Assembly: GCF_016901735.1 (NCBI RefSeq)
Contig: NZ_JACLZC010000021.1
Location: 1-43,230, forward strand
Length of the DNA stretch: 43,230 nt
Direction of reading: 5' to 3'
From: Pseudoflavonifractor phocaeensis
GTDB lineage: Bacteria > Bacillota > Clostridia > Oscillospirales > Oscillospiraceae
Part shown: positions 8,451 through 17,102 of the stretch, piece after piece
Layout of the letters: each line of letters starts with the position of its first letter
How positions within the stretch are numbered: the first letter of the stretch is position 1
The notes under the pieces: model-generated
Seen by the model: the letters and a program-made list of their open reading frames with translations, nothing else
Told to the model about the DNA's origin: nothing
The model's database searches: none
Program-made: the position numbers and the translations under genes

Positions 8451-11108
8451 TTAAGAAGAATGGCGGGCCTCCTCCCGCTGGTCCAGCAGGCGGGAGAGCT
8501 TGGCGATGACCTCATTCATGTCGATGGGCTTGCTGATGTGGCCGTCCATGCCGGCGGCCAGGCTTTTTTGGACGTCCTCCGAAAAGGCGTTGGCCGTCAT
8601 GGCCAGGATGACCACGCCGGCGGCGTCGGGGCGGTCCAGGGCGCGGATGCGGCCCGTGGCCTGATAGCCGTCCATTACCGGCATCTGCACGTCCATGAGG
8701 ATGGCATCATACCAGCCTATGGAGGAGGCGGTAAACTTGTCCACGGCCTCCTGGCCGTTTTCCGCCTGCTCCAGCGCCGCGCCGGAGGGGGCCAGCAGTT
8801 CCAGGGCAATTTCCATGTTGAGGGGGTTATCCTCCACCAGCAGCACCCGGCGGCCCCGCAGGTCGGCGGGCTTGGTCTCCTCGGCCGGCAGGGGAGAGCC
8901 CATCAGGCGGCAGAGCAGCTGGGAGAGGGTGTTGGGGAAGAGGGGCTTTGCGGCCACGGCGTCGGCGCCGGCGCTTTTGGCGGGGGCGGAGAGGTCGCCG
9001 GTGTCATAGCCGCTGACCATGAGGATGGTGGCGTCCTTGCCCCAGGGCTGGGTCCGCAGCTTTTTGACCAGATCCAGGCCGTCCATCTGGGGCATTTTCC
9101 AGTCCACCAGGTAGAGCCGGAAGGGCTCCCCCACTTCCACGGCGGTCCGGGCGGTGTCCAGGGCCTGGACGGCGGTACGGACGTGGTCGGGCCGGCAGCC
9201 CAGCCGCTCCAGCAGCAGGCAGGCGTACTCGCAGCTGTCCTGGTCGTCGTCCACCACCAGGGCGCGCACCCCTTTGAGGGAGGCGGGCAGGACGGTCTCC
9301 ACCGCCCCCGACACCCGGGCCAGGGGAAGCTCCACGGTAAAGGTGGAGCCATGCCCCAGACGGGAGGAGAGGCTGATGTGTCCCCCCATCATCTCCACGA
9401 ACCGCCGGGAGATGGACAGACCCAGGCCGGTGCCGCCGTAGCGGGCGGTGATGGAGTCGTTTTCCTGCTCGAAAACCCCAAAGATCTTTTCAAAATTCTC
9501 CTCGGCAATGCCGGCGCCGGTGTCGATGACCTCGAAGCGGAGCCACATGGTCTCCTCCGTGTGGGAGAGGGCGGTAATGCGCAGGGTGACGCTGCCCCCC
9601 TTGGGGGTAAACTTGAGGGCGTTGGACAAAAGGTTCATGGTCACCTGGTTGAGGCGGAGCAAATCGCCGGCAAAAGCTTCGTCGGGCATACCGCGGAGCA
9701 CCACCTGAAAGTCCACGCCCCGGTCGGCGGCCTGGGGCGCGATGACGTTGCTCACCGACTCCACAAAGGCGTTGAAGTCGAAGGGCTCGTGGCGCAGCTC
9801 CAGCTTGCCGCTTTCGATTTTGCTCATGTCCAGCACGTCGTTGATGAGGACCAGGAGATGCTTGGAGGAGAGGCTGATCTTGTTGAGACAGTCGGCGATT
9901 TTTTCCGGTTCCCCCACGTGCTGAAGGGCCACGGTGGTCATGCCGATGATGCCGTTCATGGGGGTGCGGATCTCGTGGCTCATGCGGGAGAGAAATTCGC
10001 CCTTGGCCTGGCTGGCCTTGCGGGCCTCCTCCACCGCCTCCCGGAGCTGGCGCTGCACCTCCAGGGCCTGGGTCTCGTCGGTGAGGACGGTGAAGCGGTA
10101 GTCGGCCCCCTCCAGCGAGGCACGGTAGATCTGGAAGGAGAAGTGGCGCTCCCCGTTGGTGCGGCTGTTTTCATAGCGGAAGGCGCTGTTATAGTAGTTG
10201 CGCCCCTCCGACTCCGGCGGGTCCAGGAAGGCGGGCAGGTCCTGGGGCCGGATGCCCTGCCGGATCTGGTCCAGGATGCGGTCGATGTCGCCGCCGGTCT
10301 CCCGGTCGTCCAGGCAGAATGCGGCGCGGCAGTTTTGGGAAATATAGTCCTGGGTGGGATCGGAGGGACAGGAGATGACAAAGACCTGATCCACCGTCCG
10401 GCAGAGGAGATCGAAAAGGTCGTTTTTCTGCCGGACCGTCCGGTTGAGGCGGCTGATGAGCAGATTGTAGCACACCAGGGAGACGGCCACCACCACGGTG
10501 AGGAAGATGGCCGCGGTCACAAAGAAGCGGTAGGTGGTGGTGCTGCCGGCCCAGAGATTGAGGAAGGAATCGTGGGAGGCGCTGAGGATGGTGTCCATAC
10601 AGGCGTCCAGCTGGGCCTGGAGGGGGTCCAGGTGGACGGATTGGTAGTCGTCGATCTCCTGGGCGGAGCGGTCGTCGTCGGCGGCATAGTCCATCATCTC
10701 GTTCTGAGCGGCGTGGACCAGGTCCAGCTGCGCCCGCAGGGCGTCCAGATCGGCGGCGGGACCCAGATAGGCGTCGGCGATCTCCTCCAGCAGGGGGTCC
10801 ATCTGGTCATAAATCTCGTCCACCTGCCGGCGGACATCCTCCAACACGTCGGGGGTATTGATGAAGGGAAAACGGGTCATGATAAGGCTGGCCTGCTCGC
10901 TGAGGACCCGGAGGGAGCCGGTCCGCTCCACGGCCTGAAAGGGGTAGTTGGCGATCTGGTCCAAATTGGCGTTGATGCGGCCGATGCTGGACATGGACAG
11001 GCCCACCAGCACCAAGACCAGCACGAACACCAGCACGGCGGAAAAAAAAGAGATCCGGCCCACGTTATGCGCCTCGGCGCGCCGGGTCCCATGCTTCAAT
11101 TGCGGCAT
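8451..11108 (-). CDS. Membrane hybrid sensor histidine kinase with two receiver domains
   Basis: An 885-residue kinase, first gene of the signalling operon. Transmembrane segment 1 (about 19-41) and segment 2 (about 195-217) flank an extracytoplasmic region of about 150 residues, acidic and helical like a four-helix-bundle sensor. A short PAS-like region follows (about 230-350). His378 lies in [10 protein letters not shown]. The ATPase motifs are [17 protein letters not shown] and GTGLGLS. Receiver 1 has Asp669 ([10 protein letters not shown]) and receiver 2 has Asp806 ([10 protein letters not shown]). The start at 11108 was chosen for the GGGAGGGG upstream; a 19-residue longer frame has no such site. 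It shares layout and strong similarity in the kinase core with the soluble kinase downstream, suggesting two inputs to one relay. Confidence 0.92.
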   Translation of the reverse strand: MPQLKHGTRRAEAHNVGRISFFSAVLVFVLVLVLVGLSMSSIGRINANLDQIANYPFQAVERTGSLRVLSEQASLIMTRFPFINTPDVLEDVRRQVDEIYDQMDPLLEEIADAYLGPAADLDALRAQLDLVHAAQNEMMDYAADDDRSAQEIDDYQSVHLDPLQAQLDACMDTILSASHDSFLNLWAGSTTTYRFFVTAAIFLTVVVAVSLVCYNLLISRLNRTVRQKNDLFDLLCRTVDQVFVISCPSDPTQDYISQNCRAAFCLDDRETGGDIDRILDQIRQGIRPQDLPAFLDPPESEGRNYYNSAFRYENSRTNGERHFSFQIYRASLEGADYRFTVLTDETQALEVQRQLREAVEEARKASQAKGEFLSRMSHEIRTPMNGIIGMTTVALQHVGEPEKIADCLNKISLSSKHLLVLINDVLDMSKIESGKLELRHEPFDFNAFVESVSNVIAPQAADRGVDFQVVLRGMPDEAFAGDLLRLNQVTMNLLSNALKFTPKGGSVTLRITALSHTEETMWLRFEVIDTGAGIAEENFEKIFGVFEQENDSITARYGGTGLGLSISRRFVEMMGGHISLSSRLGHGSTFTVELPLARVSGAVETVLPASLKGVRALVVDDDQDSCEYACLLLERLGCRPDHVRTAVQALDTARTAVEVGEPFRLYLVDWKMPQMDGLDLVKKLRTQPWGKDATILMVSGYDTGDLSAPAKSAGADAVAAKPLFPNTLSQLLCRLMGSPLPAEETKPADLRGRRVLLVEDNPLNMEIALELLAPSGAALEQAENGQEAVDKFTASSIGWYDAILMDVQMPVMDGYQATGRIRALDRPDAAGVVILAMTANAFSEDVQKSLAAGMDGHISKPIDMNEVIAKLSRLLDQREEARHSS

Positions 11109-11179
11109 AAACTGCCCCTCCCTGCCTGACGATAGTAAAGCGCGGGGACGGCCCGGCCGGCCCAATCCCCGGATACCTC

Positions 11180-11185
11180 ATTGTA
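11180..11185 (-). promoter_or_regulatory. Possible extended -10 of the signalling operon promoter
   Basis: On the minus strand TGCTACAATGAGG contains an extended -10 (TG-N-TACAAT) about 70 bases upstream of the membrane kinase start. No good -35 was found at 17 bases. The call is tentative. Confidence 0.35.
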
Positions 11186-11264
11186 GCACCTTTTTCGCCC
11201 GACCGCCACAGGAATTTCCGGCGGAGTCCACAGGGGAAAGAGGGGAAAATCGTGCAATTTTTCC

Positions 11265-11293
11265 TTTACAGGCCGGGGAAACTGTGGTATGCT
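11265..11293 (+). promoter_or_regulatory. Sigma-A promoter of rpsO
   Basis: TTTACA (11265-11270) and TATGCT (11288-11293) are separated by exactly 17 bases. They would give a leader of about 120 nt before rpsO. The 311-base gap between the signalling operon and rpsO otherwise holds only the divergent -10 candidate and the rpsO leader. Confidence 0.65.
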
Positions 11294-11299
11294 TAATCA

Positions 11300-11419
11300 G
11301 CACGTTCGTGCGCCTGCCCGTGACTGGGTCCAGGGAGATTTGCCCGCGGAGATGCGGGGAAGTCCACCCGCCCTCCACGCGGTCACCGGGCACAATCAAA
11401 TGAAAGGTGGAATTTTCCC
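11300..11419 (+). promoter_or_regulatory. Structured 5' leader of rpsO, candidate S15 autoregulatory site
   Basis: An outer stem joins TGCCCG-TGAC (11315-11324) to GTCA-C-CGGGCA (11382-11392): ten pairs with one bulged C. Inside it, CCCGC (11343-11347) pairs with GCGGG (11354-11358), and AGGG (11332-11335) can pair with CCCT (11371-11374), giving a branched fold. A small hairpin GCAC-GTTC-GTGC lies just before it. Ribosomal protein S15 is known to bind its own mRNA leader in several bacterial groups, with structures that differ between lineages. That this fold does so is inference. Confidence 0.45.
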
Positions 11420-11686
11420 ATGATCCGTAAGGACGAAAAGACGGCCGTGATCGAGGCCAACCGCACCCACGAGACCGACACCGGCTCCCCCGAGGTGCAG
11501 ATCGCCATTCTTACCGCCCGCATCCAGGAGCTCACCGAGCACCTGAAGGTGCATATCCACGACAACCACAGCCGCCGCGGCCTGCTGAAGATGGTCGGTA
11601 AGCGCCGCAAGATGCTGGACTATCTGGCCGCCAAGGATATCGAGCGCTATCGTGCGATCATCGCCAAGCTGGGCATCCGCAAGTAA
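11420..11686 (+). CDS. rpsO: 30S ribosomal protein S15
   Basis: An 88-residue protein of the usual S15 length. It has the family pattern [17 protein letters not shown] near the N-terminus, then [25 protein letters not shown], and ends in LGIRK. S15 binds the central domain of 16S rRNA early in 30S assembly. AAAGGTGG lies upstream of the ATG. pnp follows on the same strand after an intervening hairpin, the classical rpsO-pnp order. Confidence 0.97.
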   Translation: MIRKDEKTAVIEANRTHETDTGSPEVQIAILTARIQELTEHLKVHIHDNHSRRGLLKMVGKRRKMLDYLAAKDIERYRAIIAKLGIRK

Positions 11687-11702
11687 TTTTTTGGTACAAT
11701 TT

Positions 11703-11737
11703 GGGGTGGTGTGGGTTCATTCCGCACCACCCTTTGT
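11703..11737 (+). terminator. Hairpin between rpsO and pnp (intrinsic terminator or attenuator)
   Basis: GGGTGGTGTGG (11704-11714) pairs with CCGCACCACCC (11722-11732), with one G-U or mismatch position, and is followed by TTTGTT. The short, interrupted T-run suggests partial read-through into pnp. Confidence 0.6.
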
Positions 11738-11752
11738 TCCAGACAGAAAAAA

Positions 11753-11860
11753 CGGCGCGTGTCAGCGCCCGAGCGCCTTTTAGCAGTTGAATGTGGACCT
11801 GAATGGGTATCGGGCCTGCATTCAAGTGCTAAAGAGCCCGCGGGTGAGGCGCGTGCCGGT
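11753..11860 (+). promoter_or_regulatory. Long hairpin in the pnp 5' leader, candidate RNase III/PNPase control site
   Basis: TTTAGCA-G-TTGAATG (11779-11793) pairs with CATTCAA-G-TGCTAAA (11819-11833): two 7-bp helices flanking one G-G mismatch. The loop can extend further by CCTG/CGGG. An outer helix CGGCGCG (11753-11759) with CGCGTGCCG (11850-11858) closes the structure just before the AAGGAGG of pnp. In E. coli the pnp leader hairpin is cut by RNase III and then controlled by PNPase itself. The same use here is inference. Confidence 0.55.
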
Positions 11861-11879
11861 GAAAAGGAGGATTTTATTC

Positions 11880-14030
11880 ATGTCTACCGTCATCAAGCAC
11901 AGAACCTTCCCCAACTATAAGACCTGGTCCATGGACCTGGCCGGCCGTCCCCTCACCATTGAAGTGGGCAAGGTGGCCGAGCTGGCCAACGCCGCCTGTA
12001 TGGTCAAGTACGGCGAGACCACCGTTATGGTGGCCGTCACCGTCTCCCCCCGTCCCCGGGACGGCGTGGACTTCTTCCCCCTGAGCGTGGACTTTGAGGA
12101 AAAGCTCTACGCCGTGGGCCGCATCCCCGGCTCCTTCATGCGCCGGGAGGGCCGTCCCTCTCTGCCCGCCGTGCTGGCCTCCCGCCTCATCGACCGGCCC
12201 ATCCGGCCCCTCTTCCCCGGCGACTTCCGCAACGACGTGTGCGTCACCTGCACCGTCATGAGCGTGGATTACGACTGCTCCCCCGAGGTGGCCGCCATGA
12301 TCGGCACCTCCGTCTGCCTCTCCTATTCCGAGATCCCCTGGGCGGGCCCCATCGGCTGCCTGGAGGTGGGCTATGTGGACGGCCAGATCGTCTTTAACCC
12401 CACCCAGGAGCAGCGCAAGGACTCCCAGATGGACGTCACCGTGGTGGCCACCGAGGGTAAGGTGGTCATGATCGAGGCCGGCGCCAAGGAGATCCCCGAC
12501 GAGATTATGTATGAGGGTATCGTCAAGGCCCACGAGGAGATCCGCAAGCAGGTGGCCTTCATCAACAACATCACCGCCGAGATCGGCAAGCCCAAGATGG
12601 AGTACGACCACGCCGACTTCGACCAGGAGCTCTTCGACAAGATCGTGGAGGCCACCATGGACCAGGCCAAGGCCGCCATGGACACCGACGACAAGAACGT
12701 CCGGGAGGAGCGGTGGAACGCCCTCATCGACCGGTGGCACGAGCTCTTCCTGGAAGAGTACCCCGATATGGACAAGTACCTGGAGGAGATCACCTACAAA
12801 TTCCAGAAGAAGATCGTCAAGGCCTGGCTGCTGGAGGGCCACCGTGTGGACGGCCGCGCCAAGAACGAGATCCGGCCTCTGTCCGCCGAGGTGGGCGTGC
12901 TGCCCCGGGTCCACGGCTCCGGCCTCTTCACCCGCGGCCAGACCCAGGTGCTCTCCGTCTGCACCCTGAACACCCTCTCCGCCTGCCAGAAGCTGGACAC
13001 CATCTGGGAGGAGACCGAGAAGCGGTATATGCACCACTACAACTTCCCGCCCTACTCCGTGGGCGAGGCCAAGGCCCCCCGCTCCACCAACCGCCGCGAG
13101 TACGGCCACGGCGCTCTGGCCGAGCGGGCCCTGGAGCCGGTGCTCCCCTCCGCCGAGGAGTTCCCCTACGCCATCCGCGTGGTGTCCGAGGTCCTCTCCT
13201 CCAACGGCTCCACCTCTCAGGGCTCCATCTGCGGCTCCACGCTGGCCCTGATGGACGCCGGCGTGCCCATCAAGGCCCCCGTGGCCGGCATCTCCTGCGG
13301 CCTCATCCAGGACGACAACGGCGGCTTTACCACCTTCATCGACATCCAGGGCGTGGAGGACTTCCACGGCGAGATGGACTTCAAGGTGGCCGGCACCAAG
13401 AAGGGCATCACCGCCATCCAGATGGACCTGAAGAACGACGGCCTTACCCATGAGATTATCAAGGAAGCCCTGGCCATCACCAAGGACGCCCGCTTTGCCA
13501 TCCTGGACGAGATCATGCTGCCCTGCATTTCCGAGCCTCGTCCCGAGGTGGCTCCCACCGCCCCCAAGATGGTGAAGATGAAGATCGACGTGGACAAGAT
13601 CCGCGAGGTCATCGGCTCCGGCGGCAAGGTCATCCAGAAGATCTGTGCCGACACCGGCGCCAAGATTGACATCGAGGACGACGGCACCATCTACATTGCC
13701 GGCGAGAATGCCGAGAGCTGCAACGCCGCCAAGAAGATCATTGAGACCATCGTCTTTGTGCCCGAGGTGGGTCAGCTGTACTACGGTAAGGTGGTGCGCA
13801 TCCTCCAGTTCGGCGCCTTCGTGGAGCTGGCCCCCGGTAAGGACGGCATGGTCCACATCTCCAAGCTGGCCGACCGCCGGGTGGAGAAGGTGGAGGACGT
13901 GGTCAACATCGGCGATATGATCTGGGTCAAGGTGACTGATATCGACGAGAAGGGCCGGGTCAACCTGTCCTACAAGGACGCGCTCAAGGAGATCAAGGCC
14001 AAGAAGGCCGCCGGTCAGAGCGTGAAGTAA
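11880..14030 (+). CDS. pnp: Polyribonucleotide nucleotidyltransferase (PNPase)
   Basis: A 716-residue enzyme, the usual length for the family (E. coli about 711). It phosphorolytically degrades RNA from the 3' end as a trimer. Two RNase PH-like domains (about 5-230 and 320-550) are joined by a helical linker. The second shows RNRREYGHGALAERAL and SNGSTSQGSICGSTLALMDAG. A KH domain follows (about 560-620, IREVIGSGGKVIQKICADTGA), then an S1 domain (about 628-700, YYGKVVRILQFGAFVELAPGKDGMVHISKLADRRV). The start at 11880 has AAAGGAGG nine bases upstream and gives the standard N-terminus; a 31-residue upstream extension would run through the leader hairpin and is rejected. Confidence 0.97.
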   Translation: MSTVIKHRTFPNYKTWSMDLAGRPLTIEVGKVAELANAACMVKYGETTVMVAVTVSPRPRDGVDFFPLSVDFEEKLYAVGRIPGSFMRREGRPSLPAVLASRLIDRPIRPLFPGDFRNDVCVTCTVMSVDYDCSPEVAAMIGTSVCLSYSEIPWAGPIGCLEVGYVDGQIVFNPTQEQRKDSQMDVTVVATEGKVVMIEAGAKEIPDEIMYEGIVKAHEEIRKQVAFINNITAEIGKPKMEYDHADFDQELFDKIVEATMDQAKAAMDTDDKNVREERWNALIDRWHELFLEEYPDMDKYLEEITYKFQKKIVKAWLLEGHRVDGRAKNEIRPLSAEVGVLPRVHGSGLFTRGQTQVLSVCTLNTLSACQKLDTIWEETEKRYMHHYNFPPYSVGEAKAPRSTNRREYGHGALAERALEPVLPSAEEFPYAIRVVSEVLSSNGSTSQGSICGSTLALMDAGVPIKAPVAGISCGLIQDDNGGFTTFIDIQGVEDFHGEMDFKVAGTKKGITAIQMDLKNDGLTHEIIKEALAITKDARFAILDEIMLPCISEPRPEVAPTAPKMVKMKIDVDKIREVIGSGGKVIQKICADTGAKIDIEDDGTIYIAGENAESCNAAKKIIETIVFVPEVGQLYYGKVVRILQFGAFVELAPGKDGMVHISKLADRRVEKVEDVVNIGDMIWVKVTDIDEKGRVNLSYKDALKEIKAKKAAGQSVK

Positions 14031-14051
14031 AAAACCTCTATAAAAACGCCA

Positions 14052-14079
14052 ACGGGCGGCCGTTCGGCCGCCCGTTTTT
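14052..14079 (+). terminator. Rho-independent terminator of pnp
   Basis: ACGGGCGGCC (14052-14061), loop GTTC, GGCCGCCCGT (14066-14075), then a T-run. Confidence 0.9.
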
Positions 14080-14133
14080 CATGCACCGCACCGGCGGCGC
14101 AGGGATAGAATAAAAGAGAGAGGGGAGAGGACG

Positions 14134-14571
14134 GTGGAACAGGAGGAGGCGCTCCGGCAGCTGGACGAATCCATCTTCTTTTTGCTGCTCCTCATCGCGG
14201 GGCTGTTTTTCTCCTTGATCGCCCTTTTTCTGGAGCGTCAGGCCCTTGTGGAGGGGACGGCAGGACCGGCGGAGGAAGCGGCCCGGGTACGCCGCAGGGC
14301 CGCCGCCCTGGAGCTGGTGACGGCGGGGTATTTCCTCACCGTCACGGTACAAAGCGCCGACGCCTCCCCACGGTCGGTGCTGGCCGAGACCCTGGTAATG
14401 GGGGCGGCCTTTCTCCACTGGATGGAGGAAATTCAGGACGGCAGCGTCAGCCGCAGCAGCGAGACCACCGCCACCGCCAGCAGCACCGCCGCCGCCAGTA
14501 CGCAGCAGGGCCAGACCGAGAGCAGCGCCCCCCAGGGGATGACCGCCCGTCCTAAAAACGCCGCAAAATAA
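14134..14571 (+). CDS. Small hypothetical membrane protein, 3' end antisense to the ABC permease gene
   Basis: A 145-residue frame starting with GTG at 14134, with GAGGGGAGAGG upstream. Residues 1-100 look like real protein: an acidic start, one strong membrane segment (about 14-33), a charged linker and a second hydrophobic stretch (about 60-72). Residues from about 101 onward are low complexity (Ser, Thr, Ala, Gln). They are exactly the part that lies opposite the 3' end of the permease gene (14433-14571). Either the two genes truly overlap tail to tail by 139 bases, or the original stop was lost and the tail is a read-through extension. The function is unknown. Confidence 0.5.
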   Translation: MEQEEALRQLDESIFFLLLLIAGLFFSLIALFLERQALVEGTAGPAEEAARVRRRAAALELVTAGYFLTVTVQSADASPRSVLAETLVMGAAFLHWMEEIQDGSVSRSSETTATASSTAAASTQQGQTESSAPQGMTARPKNAAK

Positions 14572-15089
14572 ATGCCGAAGATCAGCCAGCCGCTCCGGTT
14601 GCCGAAGCGCAGGCAAAGGGCGCCCAACAGAAAGCCGGCCAATACGCCGCCGGCGGCGGAGGCCACAAGTACCAGGCCGTTGACCTCATAGAGGGGGTCG
14701 CCCAGCACCCGCAGACCGGAAAAGACCGTGGGCATCCAGTCATACACAAGCCAATGGTCCGCGGCGGTAAAGAGCAGGGAGAGAAGGGACAAAAGGGCAA
14801 AGACCGCCCCCAGATATGCCCAGACCCCCAGCAGCGCCTTTTTGCGGGATACGCTGAAGGAGACCGCCAGGGGAAAGCCGTGGCACACTCCGATGATGCC
14901 GGCGACGAGACCCAGCAGAGTGCACACCACCGCCAGCAGAATGGGGAGAAAGACAAAGGTGGTCCGTGCGCCGATGACGCCCACCGCAGCCAGATTGGCC
15001 AGCAGGGAAAGGAGGAAGCAGCCGGTAGGGGCCAGGATGTAGAGGAAAAAATCGTCCCGGCTGTACCGTAAAAGGGCAAAAGGTTTCAT
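14433..15089 (-). CDS. ABC transporter permease subunit (second)
   Basis: A 218-residue integral membrane protein with about six hydrophobic segments, spread from residue 15 to the C-terminus (for example FLYILAPTGCFLLSLLANL, FVFLPILLAVVCTLLGLV and VLAAAVLLAVAVV). No enzyme motif is seen. It is the last gene of the GntR-ATPase-permease-permease operon. Two in-frame ATGs exist, at 15095 and 15089. The one at 15089 has the better spacing from GAGGTG, while the one at 15095 overlaps the preceding stop by one base (TGATG). Either way translation is probably coupled. The substrate is unknown. Confidence 0.8.
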   Translation of the reverse strand: MKPFALLRYSRDDFFLYILAPTGCFLLSLLANLAAVGVIGARTTFVFLPILLAVVCTLLGLVAGIIGVCHGFPLAVSFSVSRKKALLGVWAYLGAVFALLSLLSLLFTAADHWLVYDWMPTVFSGLRVLGDPLYEVNGLVLVASAAGGVLAGFLLGALCLRFGNRSGWLIFGIYFAAFLGRAVIPWGALLSVWPCCVLAAAVLLAVAVVSLLRLTLPS

Positions 15090-15094
15090 ATCCA

Positions 15095-15736
15095 TCACCT
15101 CACAGCGGCGGCGCCTGTAATGCGGGCGCTGCCCAAAAGCCCGGCCAGAGAAAGTCCGCCCAGAATCAAAACGGAGAGGAGCGGGAAAGGGGAAGCGAAC
15201 ACGCCCAGCGTGGAGAGCGCGTTCCAGACCGTGGCAAAGAGCCACAGGAGAATACCCAGCGTGGTACACAGGATTCCCAGCTTGGGGTGGTGCGGATAGA
15301 GTAATCCCAGCAGGTGGGCCAGCTCGCCCACCGCCGCCGTGGACAGGAAAAAGAGGGGCAGCTCCGAAAGGGAGAGGAAGGGGACCACCCAATCCCATCC
15401 CATCCATCCGGGGAGCATCACGCAAAGGCCCAGGATGGCGGTGAGGACCAGCGCGGCCAGGAGAAGAAAGAGCTGGTTTGCCCAGAAAAAGCGCCTCCGG
15501 GTGCAGCAGGTGGACAGGGCCAGATTGAGCCAGCTGCCCCCCGCCGCTGTTTCGAAGGAGAAAAAGAGCAGGAAAGCCACCATGGGGGACATTTTGTAGT
15601 AGGACCAAAGGAGATCATAGTCCTCCCGCGTCCCGCCGCCCAGGGCGGCATAGACCATCATAACGGCCAGATAGCCGGCGAACAGGAGAAACACCGGAGA
15701 GCAATTCCGCCATAAAAAGCGTATGGTGCGCAGCAT
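15095..15736 (-). CDS. ABC transporter permease subunit (first)
   Basis: A 213-residue membrane protein starting MLRTIRFLWRN, with GAGGTGAAGG just upstream of the chosen ATG. Hydrophobic segments lie at about 15-35, 50-70, 95-120, 128-150, 158-178 and 183-205, the six-helix layout of small ABC-2-like permeases. It follows the ATPase gene by 10 bases and is coupled to the second permease. Together they would form the membrane channel of a YtrA-controlled exporter of the kind induced by cell-wall or membrane stress in Bacillus. The substrate cannot be read from the sequence. Confidence 0.8.
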   Translation of the reverse strand: MLRTIRFLWRNCSPVFLLFAGYLAVMMVYAALGGGTREDYDLLWSYYKMSPMVAFLLFFSFETAAGGSWLNLALSTCCTRRRFFWANQLFLLLAALVLTAILGLCVMLPGWMGWDWVVPFLSLSELPLFFLSTAAVGELAHLLGLLYPHHPKLGILCTTLGILLWLFATVWNALSTLGVFASPFPLLSVLILGGLSLAGLLGSARITGAAAVR

Positions 15737-15746
15737 GGCCTTCACC

Positions 15747-16622
15747 TCAAATCTGTTCCGCGCCGTGGCCGCACAGCGCCACAAACACCTGCTGGAGCCC
15801 CAGGGGAGAGCGGTCCACGTCGGCCTCCGGCGCGGGGGTCCCCCGGATGACCGCCTCCTTCCGCCGGCCGATGGTGCGGGCCGAGAGGACGGTTACCCCC
15901 TGACAGGCCCGGTCCACTTCTTCCGCCAAACCGGAGACGGCATAAAACTGCGCCAGCAGTTCGTCTACCGGCCCCGACACCACGATTTTGCCCGCATCCA
16001 GGAACAAGACCTCCTCAAACACCGACGCAGCCTCCTCGATGATGTGGGTGGAGATCACAAAGGTGCGCCCCGTCTGGGCGAAATCGTCCAGCAGCAGGCG
16101 GTAAAACTGCTCCCGGGCCACCACGTCCAGCCCCGCAGCCGGTTCGTCCAGGATGGTGAGGGGAGCCCGGCTGGCCAGGGCAATGAGAATGGTCACCATG
16201 GACCGCTGGCCCTGGGAGAGGGCATAGACTTTGCTCTTTTTCTCCAGGTGGAAGAGGTCCAGCAGCCGGGCGGCATAGTCTGGGTCCCAGTTGGGATAGA
16301 AGAGGGCGGCGGCGTCCAGATAATTCTGCATTTTCAGATTGTTGCGGCTCCCCATGAGGGTGACGGGCAGCTCCCGGGAAAAGCAGATGTGGTCCAATGC
16401 GTCCTGGTTTTCCCACACCGGCGCGCCGTCATAGGTGACGCTGCCCTTCTGAAAGGGGTTCTGTCCCGACAGGCAGCCCAGCAGGGTGGTCTTGCCCGCG
16501 CCGTTGCGCCCCACCAGGCCGTAGATCTTCCCCGGCCGGAGGGTAAGGGACAGGTTTTCCAGTACCGTTTTCCTGCCGTAGGACTTGCACAGGCCGTCGG
16601 CCTGCAAAATACCCTGTGTCAT
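15747..16622 (-). CDS. ABC transporter ATP-binding protein
   Basis: A 291-residue ATPase. Walker A is GRNGAGKTT (about 38-46), the signature is LSQGQRS (a variant of LSGGQ), Walker B is LTILDEP, the D-loop is AAGLD, and the switch His lies in ISTHIIEEA. The C-terminal 80 residues are an extension of the kind seen in GntR-linked transporters. The ATG overlaps the stop of the GntR gene by four bases (ATGA), showing tight coupling. It should energise the two permeases downstream. Confidence 0.92.
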   Translation of the reverse strand: MTQGILQADGLCKSYGRKTVLENLSLTLRPGKIYGLVGRNGAGKTTLLGCLSGQNPFQKGSVTYDGAPVWENQDALDHICFSRELPVTLMGSRNNLKMQNYLDAAALFYPNWDPDYAARLLDLFHLEKKSKVYALSQGQRSMVTILIALASRAPLTILDEPAAGLDVVAREQFYRLLLDDFAQTGRTFVISTHIIEEAASVFEEVLFLDAGKIVVSGPVDELLAQFYAVSGLAEEVDRACQGVTVLSARTIGRRKEAVIRGTPAPEADVDRSPLGLQQVFVALCGHGAEQI

Positions 16623-16999
16623 GACTCTTCTCCTTCCTCCATGGCGGCCTTCACCATGGCCAGCAGCGTTTCCTCGTCCAGACCCAGCGACCGGCCCTCC
16701 CGCACCATGGGCCGGAGGTAGCCGTCCCAAAAGGCGGCCTTCCGTTTTTCCCGAATGCGCGCCGCCGCTCCCGGCGCGACGAACATCCCCAAGCCACGGC
16801 GCTTGTAGAGGATCCCTTCGGCGGCCAGCAGGTTTAACCCCTTGCCCGCCGTGGCCGGGTTGATGCGGTAGAGCCGGGAGAGCTCGTTGGTGGAGGGCAC
16901 CTGCTCCTCCTCCTGATAGACGCCCCGCAGAATGTCGTGTTCCACCATGGCGGCGATCTGCTGATAGATCAGGGGCCCTTCTCCCAGAGGGGTGTGCAT
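16619..16999 (-). CDS. GntR-family transcriptional regulator, YtrA type
   Basis: A 126-residue protein, the short form typical of the YtrA subfamily. The winged helix occupies about 8-75 ([55 protein letters not shown]). The remaining 50 residues form the short helical dimerisation tail. YtrA-type regulators repress their own ABC transporter operon, and this one is first in such an operon. A perfect palindrome abuts the -10 of the only good promoter upstream. AAGGAGGTGG precedes the ATG. Confidence 0.92.
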   Translation of the reverse strand: MHTPLGEGPLIYQQIAAMVEHDILRGVYQEEEQVPSTNELSRLYRINPATAGKGLNLLAAEGILYKRRGLGMFVAPGAAARIREKRKAAFWDGYLRPMVREGRSLGLDEETLLAMVKAAMEEGEES

Positions 17000-17028
17000 A
17001 CCGCCACCTCCTTCCCAATGTTCATTGG

Positions 17029-17048
17029 TTCATTACTTGTGTAATGAA
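17029..17048 (-). promoter_or_regulatory. Palindromic operator, probable GntR/YtrA binding site
   Basis: TTCATTAC-TTGT-GTAATGAA is a perfect 8+4+8 inverted repeat placed at the transcription start. It touches the last base of the -10 box. A further half-site-like TTCATTGG lies next to it at 17021-17028. Binding here would block transcription of the ABC operon. Confidence 0.7.
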
Positions 17049-17076
17049 CTATATCACAAAAAGCGCCCGCTGTCAA
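17048..17076 (-). promoter_or_regulatory. Sigma-A promoter of the GntR-ABC operon
   Basis: On the minus strand TTGACA (17076-17071), 17 bases, TATAGT (17053-17048). This is a near-consensus promoter, consistent with strong expression held down by a repressor. Confidence 0.8.
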
Positions 17077-17102
17077 GCAGGGCGGATTTGTGGGGCGCGG
17101 CA

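Noticed and set aside
11874..13856. A 660-codon open frame opposite pnp
   Set aside because: Antisense shadow with low-complexity GDLLH-like composition; pnp is unambiguous.
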